Positions 9,271-17,129 of a stretch of DNA of 64,000 nt are shown piece after piece. The first letter of the stretch is position 1. Every line of letters begins with the position of its first letter. The stretch is from the NCBI GenBank assembly GCA_963720735.1, contig CAVRGL010000001.1, positions 62,001 to 126,000 of the forward strand. Reading direction: 5' to 3'. Source of the stretch: JBBRHQ01 sp963720735. GTDB lineage: Bacteria; Actinomycetota; Thermoleophilia; Solirubrobacterales; 70-9. The notes beneath the pieces are model-generated. The model did no database searches. It saw only the letters and a program-made list of their open reading frames with translations, and had not been told where the DNA came from. The translations under genes were made by a program, and so were the position numbers.

Positions 9271-10398
9271 TTAGGTGTTCGCCTCCCCGGGAGGGACCAG
9301 CGCGGTGCGGGTGTACTCGCCGAGCACCGAGCAGCTGACGTAGCCGAGCAGCTCGAGCCGGGCCAGCGCTTCGCAGACCGAGCTAGCCGGGAGATCGAGC
9401 TCGCGGGCCAGCGCGTCGGGTGCCCCGGCTCGCTCCAGGCCGGCAAGGACCTTCGCCAGGCCGGGCTCCAGCACCTCCCCTGTCGGCCTCACCTCCACCG
9501 CGCCGGGCCCGAGGACAGCGTCGAGCACATCCTGGGCGCCGCGGACCACGCACGCCCCGCGCGCCAGCAACTCGTTGGTCCCTGCCGAGGCGCGCGCGCT
9601 GACCGGGCCCGGGACCGCGCCGACGTCGCGCCCGCTCTCAGCGGCCAGCTCCGCGGTGATCAGCGAGCCGGAGCGCCTCGCGGCCTCGACGACGATCGTC
9701 ATCCGGCCGAGCGCAGCCATGATCCGGTTGCGCGCCGGAAAGCTCCAGCGCCAGGGCGTCGCCCCCGGGGCCATCTCGGAGACCACCAGCCCGTGCACGG
9801 CGATCCGCCGGTGAAGCCCCCGGTGGGCTGCCGGGTAGGCGATATCCGCGCCACCGCCGAGGACGGCGACCGTGAGGCCTCGACCGAGCGCGCCTCGGTG
9901 CGCCGCGGCATCGATCCCGTAGGCCATCCCGCTGATCACCGCGAGGCCGGCGCCGGCCAGCTCGGCCGCCAGGATGCCGGCGGTCTCGCGGCCGTAGCCG
10001 CTGGCGCGGCGCGAGCCGACGATGGTCACCGCCTCGTCGGTCTCGAATCGTCTCAGGTGGGAGGCGTCGCCGCGGCAGATCAGCGACCTCGGCCCGTCGG
10101 CCTGCCTGCGCAGCGCTTCCGGGAACCGGTCCTCGTGGCGACAGATAGCCCAGCAGCCCGCCACCTCGAGCCGGCGGTGCATCTCGGACTCGCCGATCGC
10201 GGCGACCCGCCCGCCGAGCCGCTCGGCCTCGCGGGGAGCGGCGGCGCGCAGGAGATCGGCGTCGGAGAGGCCCAGCAGCTCCGCGGTTCGCGAGCCGGGG
10301 CTGGAGCTCGCCATCCGCTCGATGAACGGCGAGAGGGCGAGCAGCAGCCAGGCCCGCCGCAGGCAGGCCTGACAAGCGCGCGGCGCGCCCGCGCTCAG
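9271..10398 (-). CDS. dprA: DNA processing protein DprA
   Basis: It loads RecA on incoming single-stranded DNA during transformation. The Rossmann-like core is clear: TIVGSRRASGYGRETAG, AVISGMAYGIDAAAHRGAL, TVAVLGGGADIAYPAAH, SEMAPGATPWRWSFPARNRI, EAARRSGSLITAELAAESGR, then a C-terminal winged helix (LARELDLPASSVCEALARLELLGYV). The conserved N-terminal helix ACQACLRRAWLLLALS lies upstream of the first ATG (10314), and no ATG/GTG/TTG precedes it after the comM stop. I therefore place the start at a CTG overlapping that stop (CTGA). With the ATG start the protein would lose about 28 residues. Confidence 0.9.
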   Translation of the reverse strand: MSAGAPRACQACLRRAWLLLALSPFIERMASSSPGSRTAELLGLSDADLLRAAAPREAERLGGRVAAIGESEMHRRLEVAGCWAICRHEDRFPEALRRQADGPRSLICRGDASHLRRFETDEAVTIVGSRRASGYGRETAGILAAELAGAGLAVISGMAYGIDAAAHRGALGRGLTVAVLGGGADIAYPAAHRGLHRRIAVHGLVVSEMAPGATPWRWSFPARNRIMAALGRMTIVVEAARRSGSLITAELAAESGRDVGAVPGPVSARASAGTNELLARGACVVRGAQDVLDAVLGPGAVEVRPTGEVLEPGLAKVLAGLERAGAPDALARELDLPASSVCEALARLELLGYVSCSVLGEYTRTALVPPGEANT

Positions 10399-11888
10399 GC
10401 CGCCTCCCGCCGGCGCAGGCCGAGCGCCCGGCCGAGCGCGGATGCCTCGACCTCCTCGCAGCCTTCGAGATCGGCGATCGTGCGGGCGAGGCGAAGTATC
10501 CGGTCGTGGGCGCGCCCGCTGAGACGCTGCGACTCGTACGCCCCCGACAGCAGCCGCGCCGCCTCGCCGCTGAGGTTGGCCGACCTCGCCTCCGCGGGGG
10601 TCATCGCCGCATTGCAGCGCCCCGCGCCGAGGCGCTCGTGCTGGCGCCGCCGCGCCGCCTCCACCCGCCGGCGGACATCGGCCGAGCGCTCCCCCTCCCC
10701 ACCGCCGATCTCGGCTGGGTCCGGCTGCGCGAGCGAGATGACGATGTCGATGCGGTCGGCGAGGGCGCCGCTGAGGCGCCCCTGGTAGCGGCGTACCTGA
10801 TTCGCGGCGCAGGTGCATCGCTCGTCCTCCTCACCGCGGCCGCAGGGACAGGGGTTGGCGGCGGCGATCAGCATGAAGCGACAGGGAAGCCGCCGGCGCG
10901 CTCCCGAGCGGCCGATCGCGACCGAGCCCGCTTCCAGCGGCGCCCGCAGGGCCTCGAGCGCGTCGCGGCGGAACTCGCAGAGCTCGTCGAGGAAGAGCAC
11001 GCCGCCGTGCGCCAGGGTCACCTCACCCGCTCGCGGCGGGTTGCCGCCCCCGATCAGACCGGCGGCGGAGACGGTGTGATGGGGAGCGCGGAAGGGACGG
11101 CTCCCGGGCGCTTCCCGGAGAGGTCCGCAGGCACTCCAGATCCGGGCTATCTCCAGCGCCTCCTCGGACGCCGGCGGCGGCAGAATCGAGGGAAGGCGGC
11201 GAGCCGCGAGCGACTTGCCCGCCCCGGGTGGCCCGATCATCAGCAGGCTGTGGCCGCCGGCGGCGGCGACCTCGAGCACGTAGCGAAGCTGCGGCTGGCC
11301 ACGCAAGTCGGCGAGGTCTGGGCCCTCCCCACCGGCGTAGCGCGACAACTCCAGGGCCGCCGGGACGGGTGGCTCCCACTCCCCGGAGGCGAGGGGACGG
11401 AGCTGGGCGAGGCTCTCGACCGGCATCACACGGACGCCGTCGGCCATCGCCGCCTCCGGGCCGTTTCCCGCCGGCAGGATCAGGGCGACATCGCCGCGGC
11501 GGGCGGCTGCCTCGGCCATCGCGAGGGCGCCCGGGACCGGGCGGACGCCGCCATCGAGGGCGAGCTCGCCGGCGATCGAGATCCCCGCAAGCGCATCCCA
11601 GCGGATCTGCCCCGAGGCGGCCAGCAGCGCCGTCGCGATCGCCAGGTCGAAACCCGGGCCGGCCTTGCGGAGGCTGGCCGGGGCGAGATTGATCGTGATC
11701 CGCCGCAGTGGGAAGGTGAAGCCGCAGTTGTCCATCGCCGCGCGAACCCGCTCGCGCGCCTCGCGCACCGCCGCGTCGGGCAGGCCGACGATCGCGAAGC
11801 CGGGCAGGCCGCGATGCACGTCCGCCTCCACCCTGACCGGCCTTGCGTCGATCCCGTCCATGGCGAATGTCCTCGAGGTTGCGAGCAC
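10395..11888 (-). CDS. comM: YifB/ComM family Mg-chelatase-like AAA+ ATPase
   Basis: 497 residues from GTG. ComM is a hexameric helicase that extends recombination of transforming DNA. The N-terminal chelatase-like domain has PGFAIVGLPDAAVREARERV. Walker A is MIGPPGAGKSLAARRLPSILPP read in two parts (GPPGAGKS), Walker B is GGVLFLDELCEF, followed by RPFRAPHHTVS and a Cys cluster NPCPCGRGEEDERCTC. The C-terminal RLSGRAHDRILRLARTIADL is typical. It is followed directly by dprA, forming a competence-type pair. Confidence 0.95.
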   Translation of the reverse strand: MLATSRTFAMDGIDARPVRVEADVHRGLPGFAIVGLPDAAVREARERVRAAMDNCGFTFPLRRITINLAPASLRKAGPGFDLAIATALLAASGQIRWDALAGISIAGELALDGGVRPVPGALAMAEAAARRGDVALILPAGNGPEAAMADGVRVMPVESLAQLRPLASGEWEPPVPAALELSRYAGGEGPDLADLRGQPQLRYVLEVAAAGGHSLLMIGPPGAGKSLAARRLPSILPPPASEEALEIARIWSACGPLREAPGSRPFRAPHHTVSAAGLIGGGNPPRAGEVTLAHGGVLFLDELCEFRRDALEALRAPLEAGSVAIGRSGARRRLPCRFMLIAAANPCPCGRGEEDERCTCAANQVRRYQGRLSGALADRIDIVISLAQPDPAEIGGGEGERSADVRRRVEAARRRQHERLGAGRCNAAMTPAEARSANLSGEAARLLSGAYESQRLSGRAHDRILRLARTIADLEGCEEVEASALGRALGLRRREAA

Positions 11889-12020
11889 GCGGCCAAGCTA
11901 GGCGGGCCCGTTCGCCGCGTTGCGCGCCGCCCGTCAGGAAATCGTCACAACCGGCGCGCCACCGGGGCGGGCCGCCGGGTCAGGCTCCACCGCGATGACC
12001 GGCACCCGGAGACGGCGGTG

Positions 12021-12398
12021 ATGAGCGAGGCGCGGCAGCGTACGGGGCGAGCCGGGGAAGACCTGGTCGCCTCACGGCTGCACGCGCAGGGCTGGGAGAT
12101 CCTCGAGCGGAACGCGCGCACGAGCCGCGGCGAGATCGACATCGTCGCCCTCGATCGCGGCGACCTCGTCTTCGTCGAGGTGAAGGCCGCTCGCGAGGGC
12201 GCCTCGGCGGGGCCCGAGCGCCCTGTGCTCGCGATCGGGCCGCGCAAGCAGCGCCGCTTGCGTGGGCTCGCCGCCGCCTGGCTCAGTGCGAACCGCCCGC
12301 CGGCGCAGTTCGAGCAGGTCCGCTTCGACGCGGTAGGCGTCACCTTCGCCGCCGACGGCTCCCTGCGCGGCTACGAGCACATCCGCGGCGCCTGGTGA
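12021..12398 (+). CDS. UPF0102 / YraN family endonuclease-like protein
   Basis: 125 residues: GRAGEDLVASRLHAQGWEILERNART, then the PD-(D/E)XK-like core GEIDIVALDRGDLVFVEVKA, then AIGPRKQRRLRGLAAAWL. The family is of unclear function and commonly lies beside rnhB, as here, where the two converge with 3 bp between their ends. The E-D-ExK residues are intact, so nuclease activity is possible but not shown. Confidence 0.92.
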   Translation: MSEARQRTGRAGEDLVASRLHAQGWEILERNARTSRGEIDIVALDRGDLVFVEVKAAREGASAGPERPVLAIGPRKQRRLRGLAAAWLSANRPPAQFEQVRFDAVGVTFAADGSLRGYEHIRGAW

Positions 12399-12401
12399 GA
12401 A

Positions 12402-13106
12402 TCAGCCCGCCAGCTCGAGCTGGCGGTAGGCGACCGACTGGAAGGAGCGCCGGTGCTGTGGGGATATGCCGATCTCGGCGATCGCCTCCCGGTGTTCCGG
12501 CGTCGAGTAGCCGACGTTCTCGTCGAATCCCCAGCCGGGGTGCGCGGTGGCGAGGCGCTTCATGTAACGGTCGCGGCTCACCTTGGCGATCACCGAGGCG
12601 GCGGCGATTGCGGCGCTTGTCCCGTCGCCCTCGACCACCGGCCGGTGCTGGAGCGGGCACGGTGGCAGGCGGAAGCCGTCGACCAGGTGGGTCGCCCCAT
12701 CGGCGTCGAGCGCCACCAGGGCCGCCGAGAGGGCCTCGATGTTGGTCACGTGCAGGCCGCGCGAGTCGATGCCGTGGACGCAGCGGAAGACGACGCTGAC
12801 CCGCGCCGCGGCGCGCAGCACGCATGGGTAGAGCGTCTCGCGCTGCTCCTCGGTCATCTGCTTGGAGTCGTGCAGCCCGGTCAGGGCGCGGCGATCGGCG
12901 AGGCCGAGGCCCTGGTAGTCGATCAGCACCCCGGCGGCGACCAGGGGGCCGGCGAGCGAGCCGCGACCGGCCTCGTCGGCGCCGGCGACGAAGCGGCTCT
13001 CGAGCGAGCGGTCGAAGGCGAAAAGGCGCCGGGTCCGCGCCGCCCTGCGCTTCCTAGAGGAGGCCGATGCGGTCCGGCGGCCAGTAGGTGGCGAAGGCCT
13101 TGCCAA
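12402..13106 (-). CDS. rnhB: Ribonuclease HII
   Basis: It cleaves RNA in RNA-DNA hybrids at ribonucleotides. The core starts VAGADEAGRGSLAGPLVAAGVL (the DEAGRG metal site), continues LHDSKQMTEEQRE, VDGFRLP and EGDGTSAAIAAASVIAKVSRDR, and ends HPGWGFDENVGYSTPEH. No ATG or GTG exists between the lepB stop and the conserved region. I placed the start at an in-frame TTG inside the end of lepB, giving 234 residues with a basic N-terminal tail. The true start is uncertain. Confidence 0.9.
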   Translation of the reverse strand: MARPSPPTGRRTASASSRKRRAARTRRLFAFDRSLESRFVAGADEAGRGSLAGPLVAAGVLIDYQGLGLADRRALTGLHDSKQMTEEQRETLYPCVLRAAARVSVVFRCVHGIDSRGLHVTNIEALSAALVALDADGATHLVDGFRLPPCPLQHRPVVEGDGTSAAIAAASVIAKVSRDRYMKRLATAHPGWGFDENVGYSTPEHREAIAEIGISPQHRRSFQSVAYRQLELAG

Positions 13107-13677
13107 TGATCCAGTCCCTCGGGACGGGCCCCCAGAAGCGGCTGTCGTCGCTCGAGCCACGGTTGTCTCCCATCATGAAGTAGTGATCGGGTGGAATGGT
13201 TATCGGCTTCGAGAGGTTGCAGGCGCCACCGCCCGGTTCGCAGGGATTGATGTAGCTCTCATCCTTCTTCTCCACCCCGTTGACCACCGGATGCCCGTTG
13301 CGGACGCTGAGCGTGTCTCCGGGGCCGGCGACGATCCGCTTGATGAAGTTCTGGTCCGACTCGGCCTTGGTCGGCTCCGGACAGGCCTGGTTGGGCGCGT
13401 GGCGGGCCCCGCACTCGGTGCCCTGGTCCGCCCCCGCCGGGGGATGGAAGACGACGACGTCGCCGATCGCAGGATCGGTGAAGTGGTAGATGAAGCGGTT
13501 GACCAGGACCCGCTGTCCGACATCGAGGGTGGGCTCCATCGACTCGGACGGGATCTGGTACGGCTTGACGATGAAGGCCTGGATGCCGAGCGCCAGGCCG
13601 AGCGCGAGCAGGACGATTACCACGAGCTCGACGAACCCGCCGAGCCTGGTCTTCGGCTTTGGGATCGAAGGGGTCAG
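13054..13677 (-). CDS. lepB: Signal peptidase I
   Basis: A type I leader peptidase removing signal peptides at the outer face of the membrane. The N-terminal anchor is VVIVLLALGLALGIQAFIV; the catalytic Ser is in PSESMEPTL and the Lys in FIKRIVAGPGDTLSV; box E is GDNRGSSDDSR. The insert GTECGARHAPNQACPEPTK holds two Cys and may form a disulfide outside. A GTG start at 13623 would remove the positive KPKTR that should sit on the cytosolic side. A CTG overlapping the rplS stop (CTGA) would include it, so I extended the gene to that codon. Confidence 0.93.
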   Translation of the reverse strand: MTPSIPKPKTRLGGFVELVVIVLLALGLALGIQAFIVKPYQIPSESMEPTLDVGQRVLVNRFIYHFTDPAIGDVVVFHPPAGADQGTECGARHAPNQACPEPTKAESDQNFIKRIVAGPGDTLSVRNGHPVVNGVEKKDESYINPCEPGGGACNLSKPITIPPDHYFMMGDNRGSSDDSRFWGPVPRDWIIGKAFATYWPPDRIGLL

Positions 13678-14291
13678 TCCGAGTCCTCGTCGGACTCGGC
13701 CTCGGTCTCCTCGTCTCCCCCAGCCTCGGCTTCCGCCTCCTGCTCCCCTGCCTCGGCCTCCGGCGTCTCCGCCTCAGCCTCGGGCGTCTCCGCCTCGGCC
13801 TCAGGGGCGCTCTCCCCGTCCCCGTCCTCGGGCGCCTCGGCCTCCGGCTCCTCGACCGGCACCACTTCGTCCTGGCCGACACCCTCGGGATCGAGCGCCT
13901 CGCTCTCGGCGCCGCTCGGGGCGGCGATCACCTCCTCATCGATGCCCCAGCGTCGCTCCGCGACCCGGGCCGCCTTGCCGACCCGGCCCCGCAGGTAGTA
14001 GAGCTTCGCCCTGCGGACGGCACCGCGGCCGGCCACCTCGAGACGCTCGATCTTCGGCGAGTGCAGGGGAAAGGTCCGTTCCACCCCGACCCCGAAGGAC
14101 TGCTTGCGAACCGTGAAGGTCTCGCGCGCCCCGGAGCCCTGCCGCTTCAGCACGACTCCCTCGAAGACCTGGGTGCGGCGGCGGTTTCCCTCGACGACCT
14201 GGAAGTGGACCCGGACGCGATCGCCGGGAGCGAACCCGGGCAGCCCGTCCTGCAGTTGGCTGCGCTCGATGCTGTCGATGATCGTGCTCAT
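13674..14291 (-). CDS. rplS: Ribosomal protein bL19 with a long acidic C-terminal extension
   Basis: 205 residues against about 115-125 usual. Residues 1-120 are an ordinary bL19: RVRVHFQVVEGNRRRTQVFEG, FTVRKQSFGVGVERTFPLHSP, VRRAKLYYLRGRVGKAARV. From about 125 onward the chain is almost only Glu, Ala, Asp, Pro and Gly, with repeated EAEAETP units, and ends DEDSD. The tail should be disordered and highly negative, which is odd for an rRNA-binding protein. The gene is followed by lepB with an overlap. Confidence 0.96.
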   Translation of the reverse strand: MSTIIDSIERSQLQDGLPGFAPGDRVRVHFQVVEGNRRRTQVFEGVVLKRQGSGARETFTVRKQSFGVGVERTFPLHSPKIERLEVAGRGAVRRAKLYYLRGRVGKAARVAERRWGIDEEVIAAPSGAESEALDPEGVGQDEVVPVEEPEAEAPEDGDGESAPEAEAETPEAEAETPEAEAGEQEAEAEAGGDEETEAESDEDSD

Positions 14292-14390
14292 AGCGAGGGA
14301 GTCGGAATCGGCCCGAAAAAACCGCGCAAAGCGGAATCCGGCCCGCGCGGTTGCGGAATGGTAGCGGTCGGGGCCACAAGGATGCCTTGA

Positions 14391-15071
14391 CTAGCCGCCT
14401 CCGGACGGGCCGAGCCGCTCGCCACGCTCGCGGCTCCGGGCGACGCGCCATTCCCTGACGCGCTCATGGTCACCGGAGAGCAGAACCTCCGGCACTTCCC
14501 ATCCTCGGTAGCTGGGCGGGCGGGTGAAATGCGGGTACTCGGGGGCTCCGTCGAGCGCAGCGCTGAACGACTCCTCGACCGCGCTCTCGCCGTGCCCGAG
14601 CGCGCCGGGCAGCTTGCGGATCACCGCGTCGGCGAGGACCATCGCGGCAAGCTCCCCGCCGGCGAGGACATAGCGCCCGATCGATACCTCGTCATCGGCG
14701 AGGTGGTCGTGCACACGCTGGTCGAACCCCTCGTAGCGCCCGCACATCAGGGCGAGGTGCGGCTCCGCCGCCAGCTCGCTCGCCAGGGAGTCGTCGAGCA
14801 GGCGGCCCGAGGGAGCGAGCAGGACGATCCGCGGCCGCGAGCCGTGGGGGTAGGCCGCCTCGAGCGCGGCATCGACCACGTCGACGCGCAGCAGCATGCC
14901 GGCGCCGCCGCCGTAGGGCGAGTCGTCGACCTGCCCGGCGCCCAGCGGGGTGGTGTCGCGGTAGCTGAGCAGCCGCAGCTCGGAGCCCTCGCTGAGCGCA
15001 TTGTGAACCGGCCGCTGCGAGGTGAACCATTCGAAAGCGTCGGGAAAGAGGGTGAAGATGTCGAGCCGCAT
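14391..15071 (-). CDS. trmD: tRNA (guanine-N1)-methyltransferase
   Basis: 226 residues. It makes m1G37 in tRNAs, needed for reading-frame maintenance. The trefoil-knot SPOUT motifs are present: IFTLFPDAFEWF, DDSPYGGGAGMLLRVD, LMCGRYEGFDQRV, SIGRYVLAGGELAAMVLADAV, and the C-terminal HFTRPPSYRGWEVPEVLLSGDH. It lies in the usual rpsP-khpA-(rimM)-trmD-rplS order, but rimM is missing from its slot. About 100 bp without a gene separate it from rplS. Confidence 0.97.
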   Translation of the reverse strand: MRLDIFTLFPDAFEWFTSQRPVHNALSEGSELRLLSYRDTTPLGAGQVDDSPYGGGAGMLLRVDVVDAALEAAYPHGSRPRIVLLAPSGRLLDDSLASELAAEPHLALMCGRYEGFDQRVHDHLADDEVSIGRYVLAGGELAAMVLADAVIRKLPGALGHGESAVEESFSAALDGAPEYPHFTRPPSYRGWEVPEVLLSGDHERVREWRVARSRERGERLGPSGGG

Positions 15072-15104
15072 AGGGAACGCCGGGACCTGTCGGGATGCCT
15101 GGGT

Positions 15105-15122
15105 GGCGAGCCTGGGCTCGCC
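15105..15122 (-). other. 8-bp inverted repeat in the khpA-trmD gap
   Basis: GGCGAGCC-TG-GGCTCGCC is a perfect palindromic pair with a 2-nt centre. It fills most of the 53-bp gap between the khpA stop and the trmD start, where rimM stands in most bacteria. It could be a transcript stem or an operator. There is no T-run, so I do not call it a terminator. Confidence 0.45.
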
Positions 15123-15124
15123 CC

Positions 15125-15355
15125 TCAGTCCAAGATATCGACGATCACGCGGCGCTCGATCCGCACCGCCGCCGCCTTCGCCACCGATCGGATCGCGTTC
15201 GCCACCCGGCCTCGGCGGCCGATCACCCGGCCGAGGTCCTCCTCGGCGACGGTGATCTCGTAGACGAGGTCGCCGTCCTCCTCCAGCTCCTCGACGACAA
15301 CCTGGTCGGGATGCTCGACGAGCGCCCTGGTCAGGAACTCGAGCAGATCCCGCAC
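15125..15355 (-). CDS. khpA: KH-domain RNA-binding protein KhpA
   Basis: 76 residues from GTG. A single KH domain with the GxxG loop in LGRVIGRRGRVANAIRSV. In Gram-positives KhpA pairs with KhpB (Jag) and influences cell elongation and sRNA or mRNA binding. It sits between rpsP (6-bp gap) and trmD, its standard position. Confidence 0.94.
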   Translation of the reverse strand: MRDLLEFLTRALVEHPDQVVVEELEEDGDLVYEITVAEEDLGRVIGRRGRVANAIRSVAKAAAVRIERRVIVDILD

Positions 15356-15361
15356 GGGGGC

Positions 15362-15619
15362 CTACTTGGTCCCCGTCGCCTTGATCCCCTTGGAGCGGAG
15401 CAGGCTGGCGACTGTCTCAGAGGGCTGGGCGCCGTGCTCCAGCCAGTGACGCGCGCGGTCCTCATCGATCTCGATCAGCGAGGGATCGGTCTGCGGGTTG
15501 TAGCGTCCGATCGTCTCGATCGTGCGGCCGTCGCGCGGAGAGCGCTTGTCGGCGACCACCACGCGCCAGATCGGGTTCTTCTTCGAACCCACCCGCCTGA
15601 GTCTGATTCGCACTGCCAT
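15362..15619 (-). CDS. rpsP: Ribosomal protein bS16
   Basis: 85 residues, normal length: MAVRIRLRRVGSKKNPIWR, VVADKRSPRDGRTIETIGRY, NPQTDPSLIEIDEDRARHWL and GAQPSETVASLL are all family hallmarks. It assembles early in the 30S body. It is downstream of ffh in the same direction with a 51-bp gap and starts the rpsP-khpA-trmD-rplS ribosomal operon. Confidence 0.98.
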   Translation of the reverse strand: MAVRIRLRRVGSKKNPIWRVVVADKRSPRDGRTIETIGRYNPQTDPSLIEIDEDRARHWLEHGAQPSETVASLLRSKGIKATGTK

Positions 15620-15670
15620 CGGCCGCGGAAGGTTAGAGGAATGAATGCCCGAGTTGCTGGCCGGGTTGCA

Positions 15671-17038
15671 TCAGCGACGCTTGAACTTCGGCTTCGCGCC
15701 GGCGCCCGCCATCTGCTGGGCGAGCTGCTGGGGATCGGGCATCTGGCCGGAGGCGACCTGCCTCATCAGCTTGCGCATCTGATCGAACTGCTTGACCAGC
15801 TGGTTGACGTGCTGGACCCTGGTGCCCGAGCCGCTGGCGATTCGCTTGCGGCGGGAGCCGTTGATCAGGGCGGGATTGGCTCTCTCCTGCGGGGTCATCG
15901 AGAGGATGATCGCCTCGACCCGGTCGAGCTCGCGCTCGTCGACGTCGGCGCCGCGCAGCTGCTTCAGCGACCCCATCCCGGGCATCATCCCCATCAGGCT
16001 GCCGATCGGACCCATCTTGCGGACCTGCTTCAGCTGACCGAGGAAGTCCTCGAGCGTGAACTGGTCCGTACGCATCTTCTCCTGCAGATCGGCAGCCTGC
16101 TCGGCGTCGACCTGCTTCTCGGCCTTCTCGATCAGGCTGAGCACGTCCCCCATCCCGAGGATCCGGCCGGCCATCCGGTCCGGGTGGAAGCGCTCGAACT
16201 CCTCGATCTTCTCCCCGGTCGAGGCGTAGATGATCGGCTTGCCCGTCACCGCCTTGACGGAGAGCGCGGCACCGCCGCGGGCATCGCCGTCGAGTTTGGT
16301 GATCACCACGCCGTCGAACTCGGCCACGTCGGCAAACGACTCGGCCACCCCGACCGCATCCTGCCCGGTCATCGCATCGACGACCAGCAGGACGTCGTGG
16401 GGCCGGACCGCCTTGCGGATCCGGGCGAGCTCATCCATCATCTCGGCGTCGACGTGCAGACGGCCGGCCGTGTCGACGATCAGCACGTCGCGGTCCTCCT
16501 CACGGGCCTGCGCGAGCGCCCACTCGGCGATCGCGACCGGGTCCGCATCGGCGCCTCGCTCATAGACCTTTGCGCCGGCCTGCCCGCCGATCTTGACCAG
16601 CTGCTCGATGGCCGCCGGGCGGTGGACGTCGCACGCGGCCAGGGCGATCTTGCGCCCTCCCTCCCCCAGGCTGCGTGCCAGCTTCGCGCAGGCCGTCGTC
16701 TTGCCCGAACCCTGGAGGCCGGCCATCAGGATCACCGTCGGGCCGCTGGGAGCGAAGGCGATCTCTCGCCCGCTCCCGCCCATCAGCTCGGTGAGCTCCT
16801 CGTTGACGATCTTCACCACCTGCTGGCCCGGGTCGAGGCTCCCGAGGACGTCGGCACCCAGGCAGCGCTCCTTGACCGTCGCGGTGAACGCCTTGACGAC
16901 TTTGAAGTTGACGTCCGCCTCGAGCAGCGCCAGGCGGATCTCGCGCATCGCCCGATCGACGTCTTCCTCGGTCAGCTTGCCGCGGGAGCGGACATCCGAG
17001 AGGGCGGACTGCAATCGGTCCGAGAGCTGATCGAACAT
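15671..17038 (-). CDS. ffh: Signal recognition particle protein Ffh
   Basis: 455 residues, complete NG and M domains. The N domain begins MFDQLSDRLQSALSDVRSRG. G-domain motifs are GLQGSGKTTACAKLA (P-loop), DVHRPAAIEQL, DTAGRLHVD and TKLDGDARGG. The M domain is Met-rich: MGPIGSLMGMMPGM, and RRKRIASGSGTRVQHVNQLVKQFDQMRKLM binds 4.5S RNA. It partners FtsY, encoded about 1.4 kb away beyond the HD-GYP gene, to deliver nascent membrane proteins. Confidence 0.98.
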   Translation of the reverse strand: MFDQLSDRLQSALSDVRSRGKLTEEDVDRAMREIRLALLEADVNFKVVKAFTATVKERCLGADVLGSLDPGQQVVKIVNEELTELMGGSGREIAFAPSGPTVILMAGLQGSGKTTACAKLARSLGEGGRKIALAACDVHRPAAIEQLVKIGGQAGAKVYERGADADPVAIAEWALAQAREEDRDVLIVDTAGRLHVDAEMMDELARIRKAVRPHDVLLVVDAMTGQDAVGVAESFADVAEFDGVVITKLDGDARGGAALSVKAVTGKPIIYASTGEKIEEFERFHPDRMAGRILGMGDVLSLIEKAEKQVDAEQAADLQEKMRTDQFTLEDFLGQLKQVRKMGPIGSLMGMMPGMGSLKQLRGADVDERELDRVEAIILSMTPQERANPALINGSRRKRIASGSGTRVQHVNQLVKQFDQMRKLMRQVASGQMPDPQQLAQQMAGAGAKPKFKRR

Positions 17039-17129
17039 CGGCTCAGCTTAGTCGTAGCCGGCAGCCGCATCGACCGGGGTGGGCGGCGATCGCCCGTCAT
17101 TACGATCCTTCAGGACGGGTAGTGAACAG

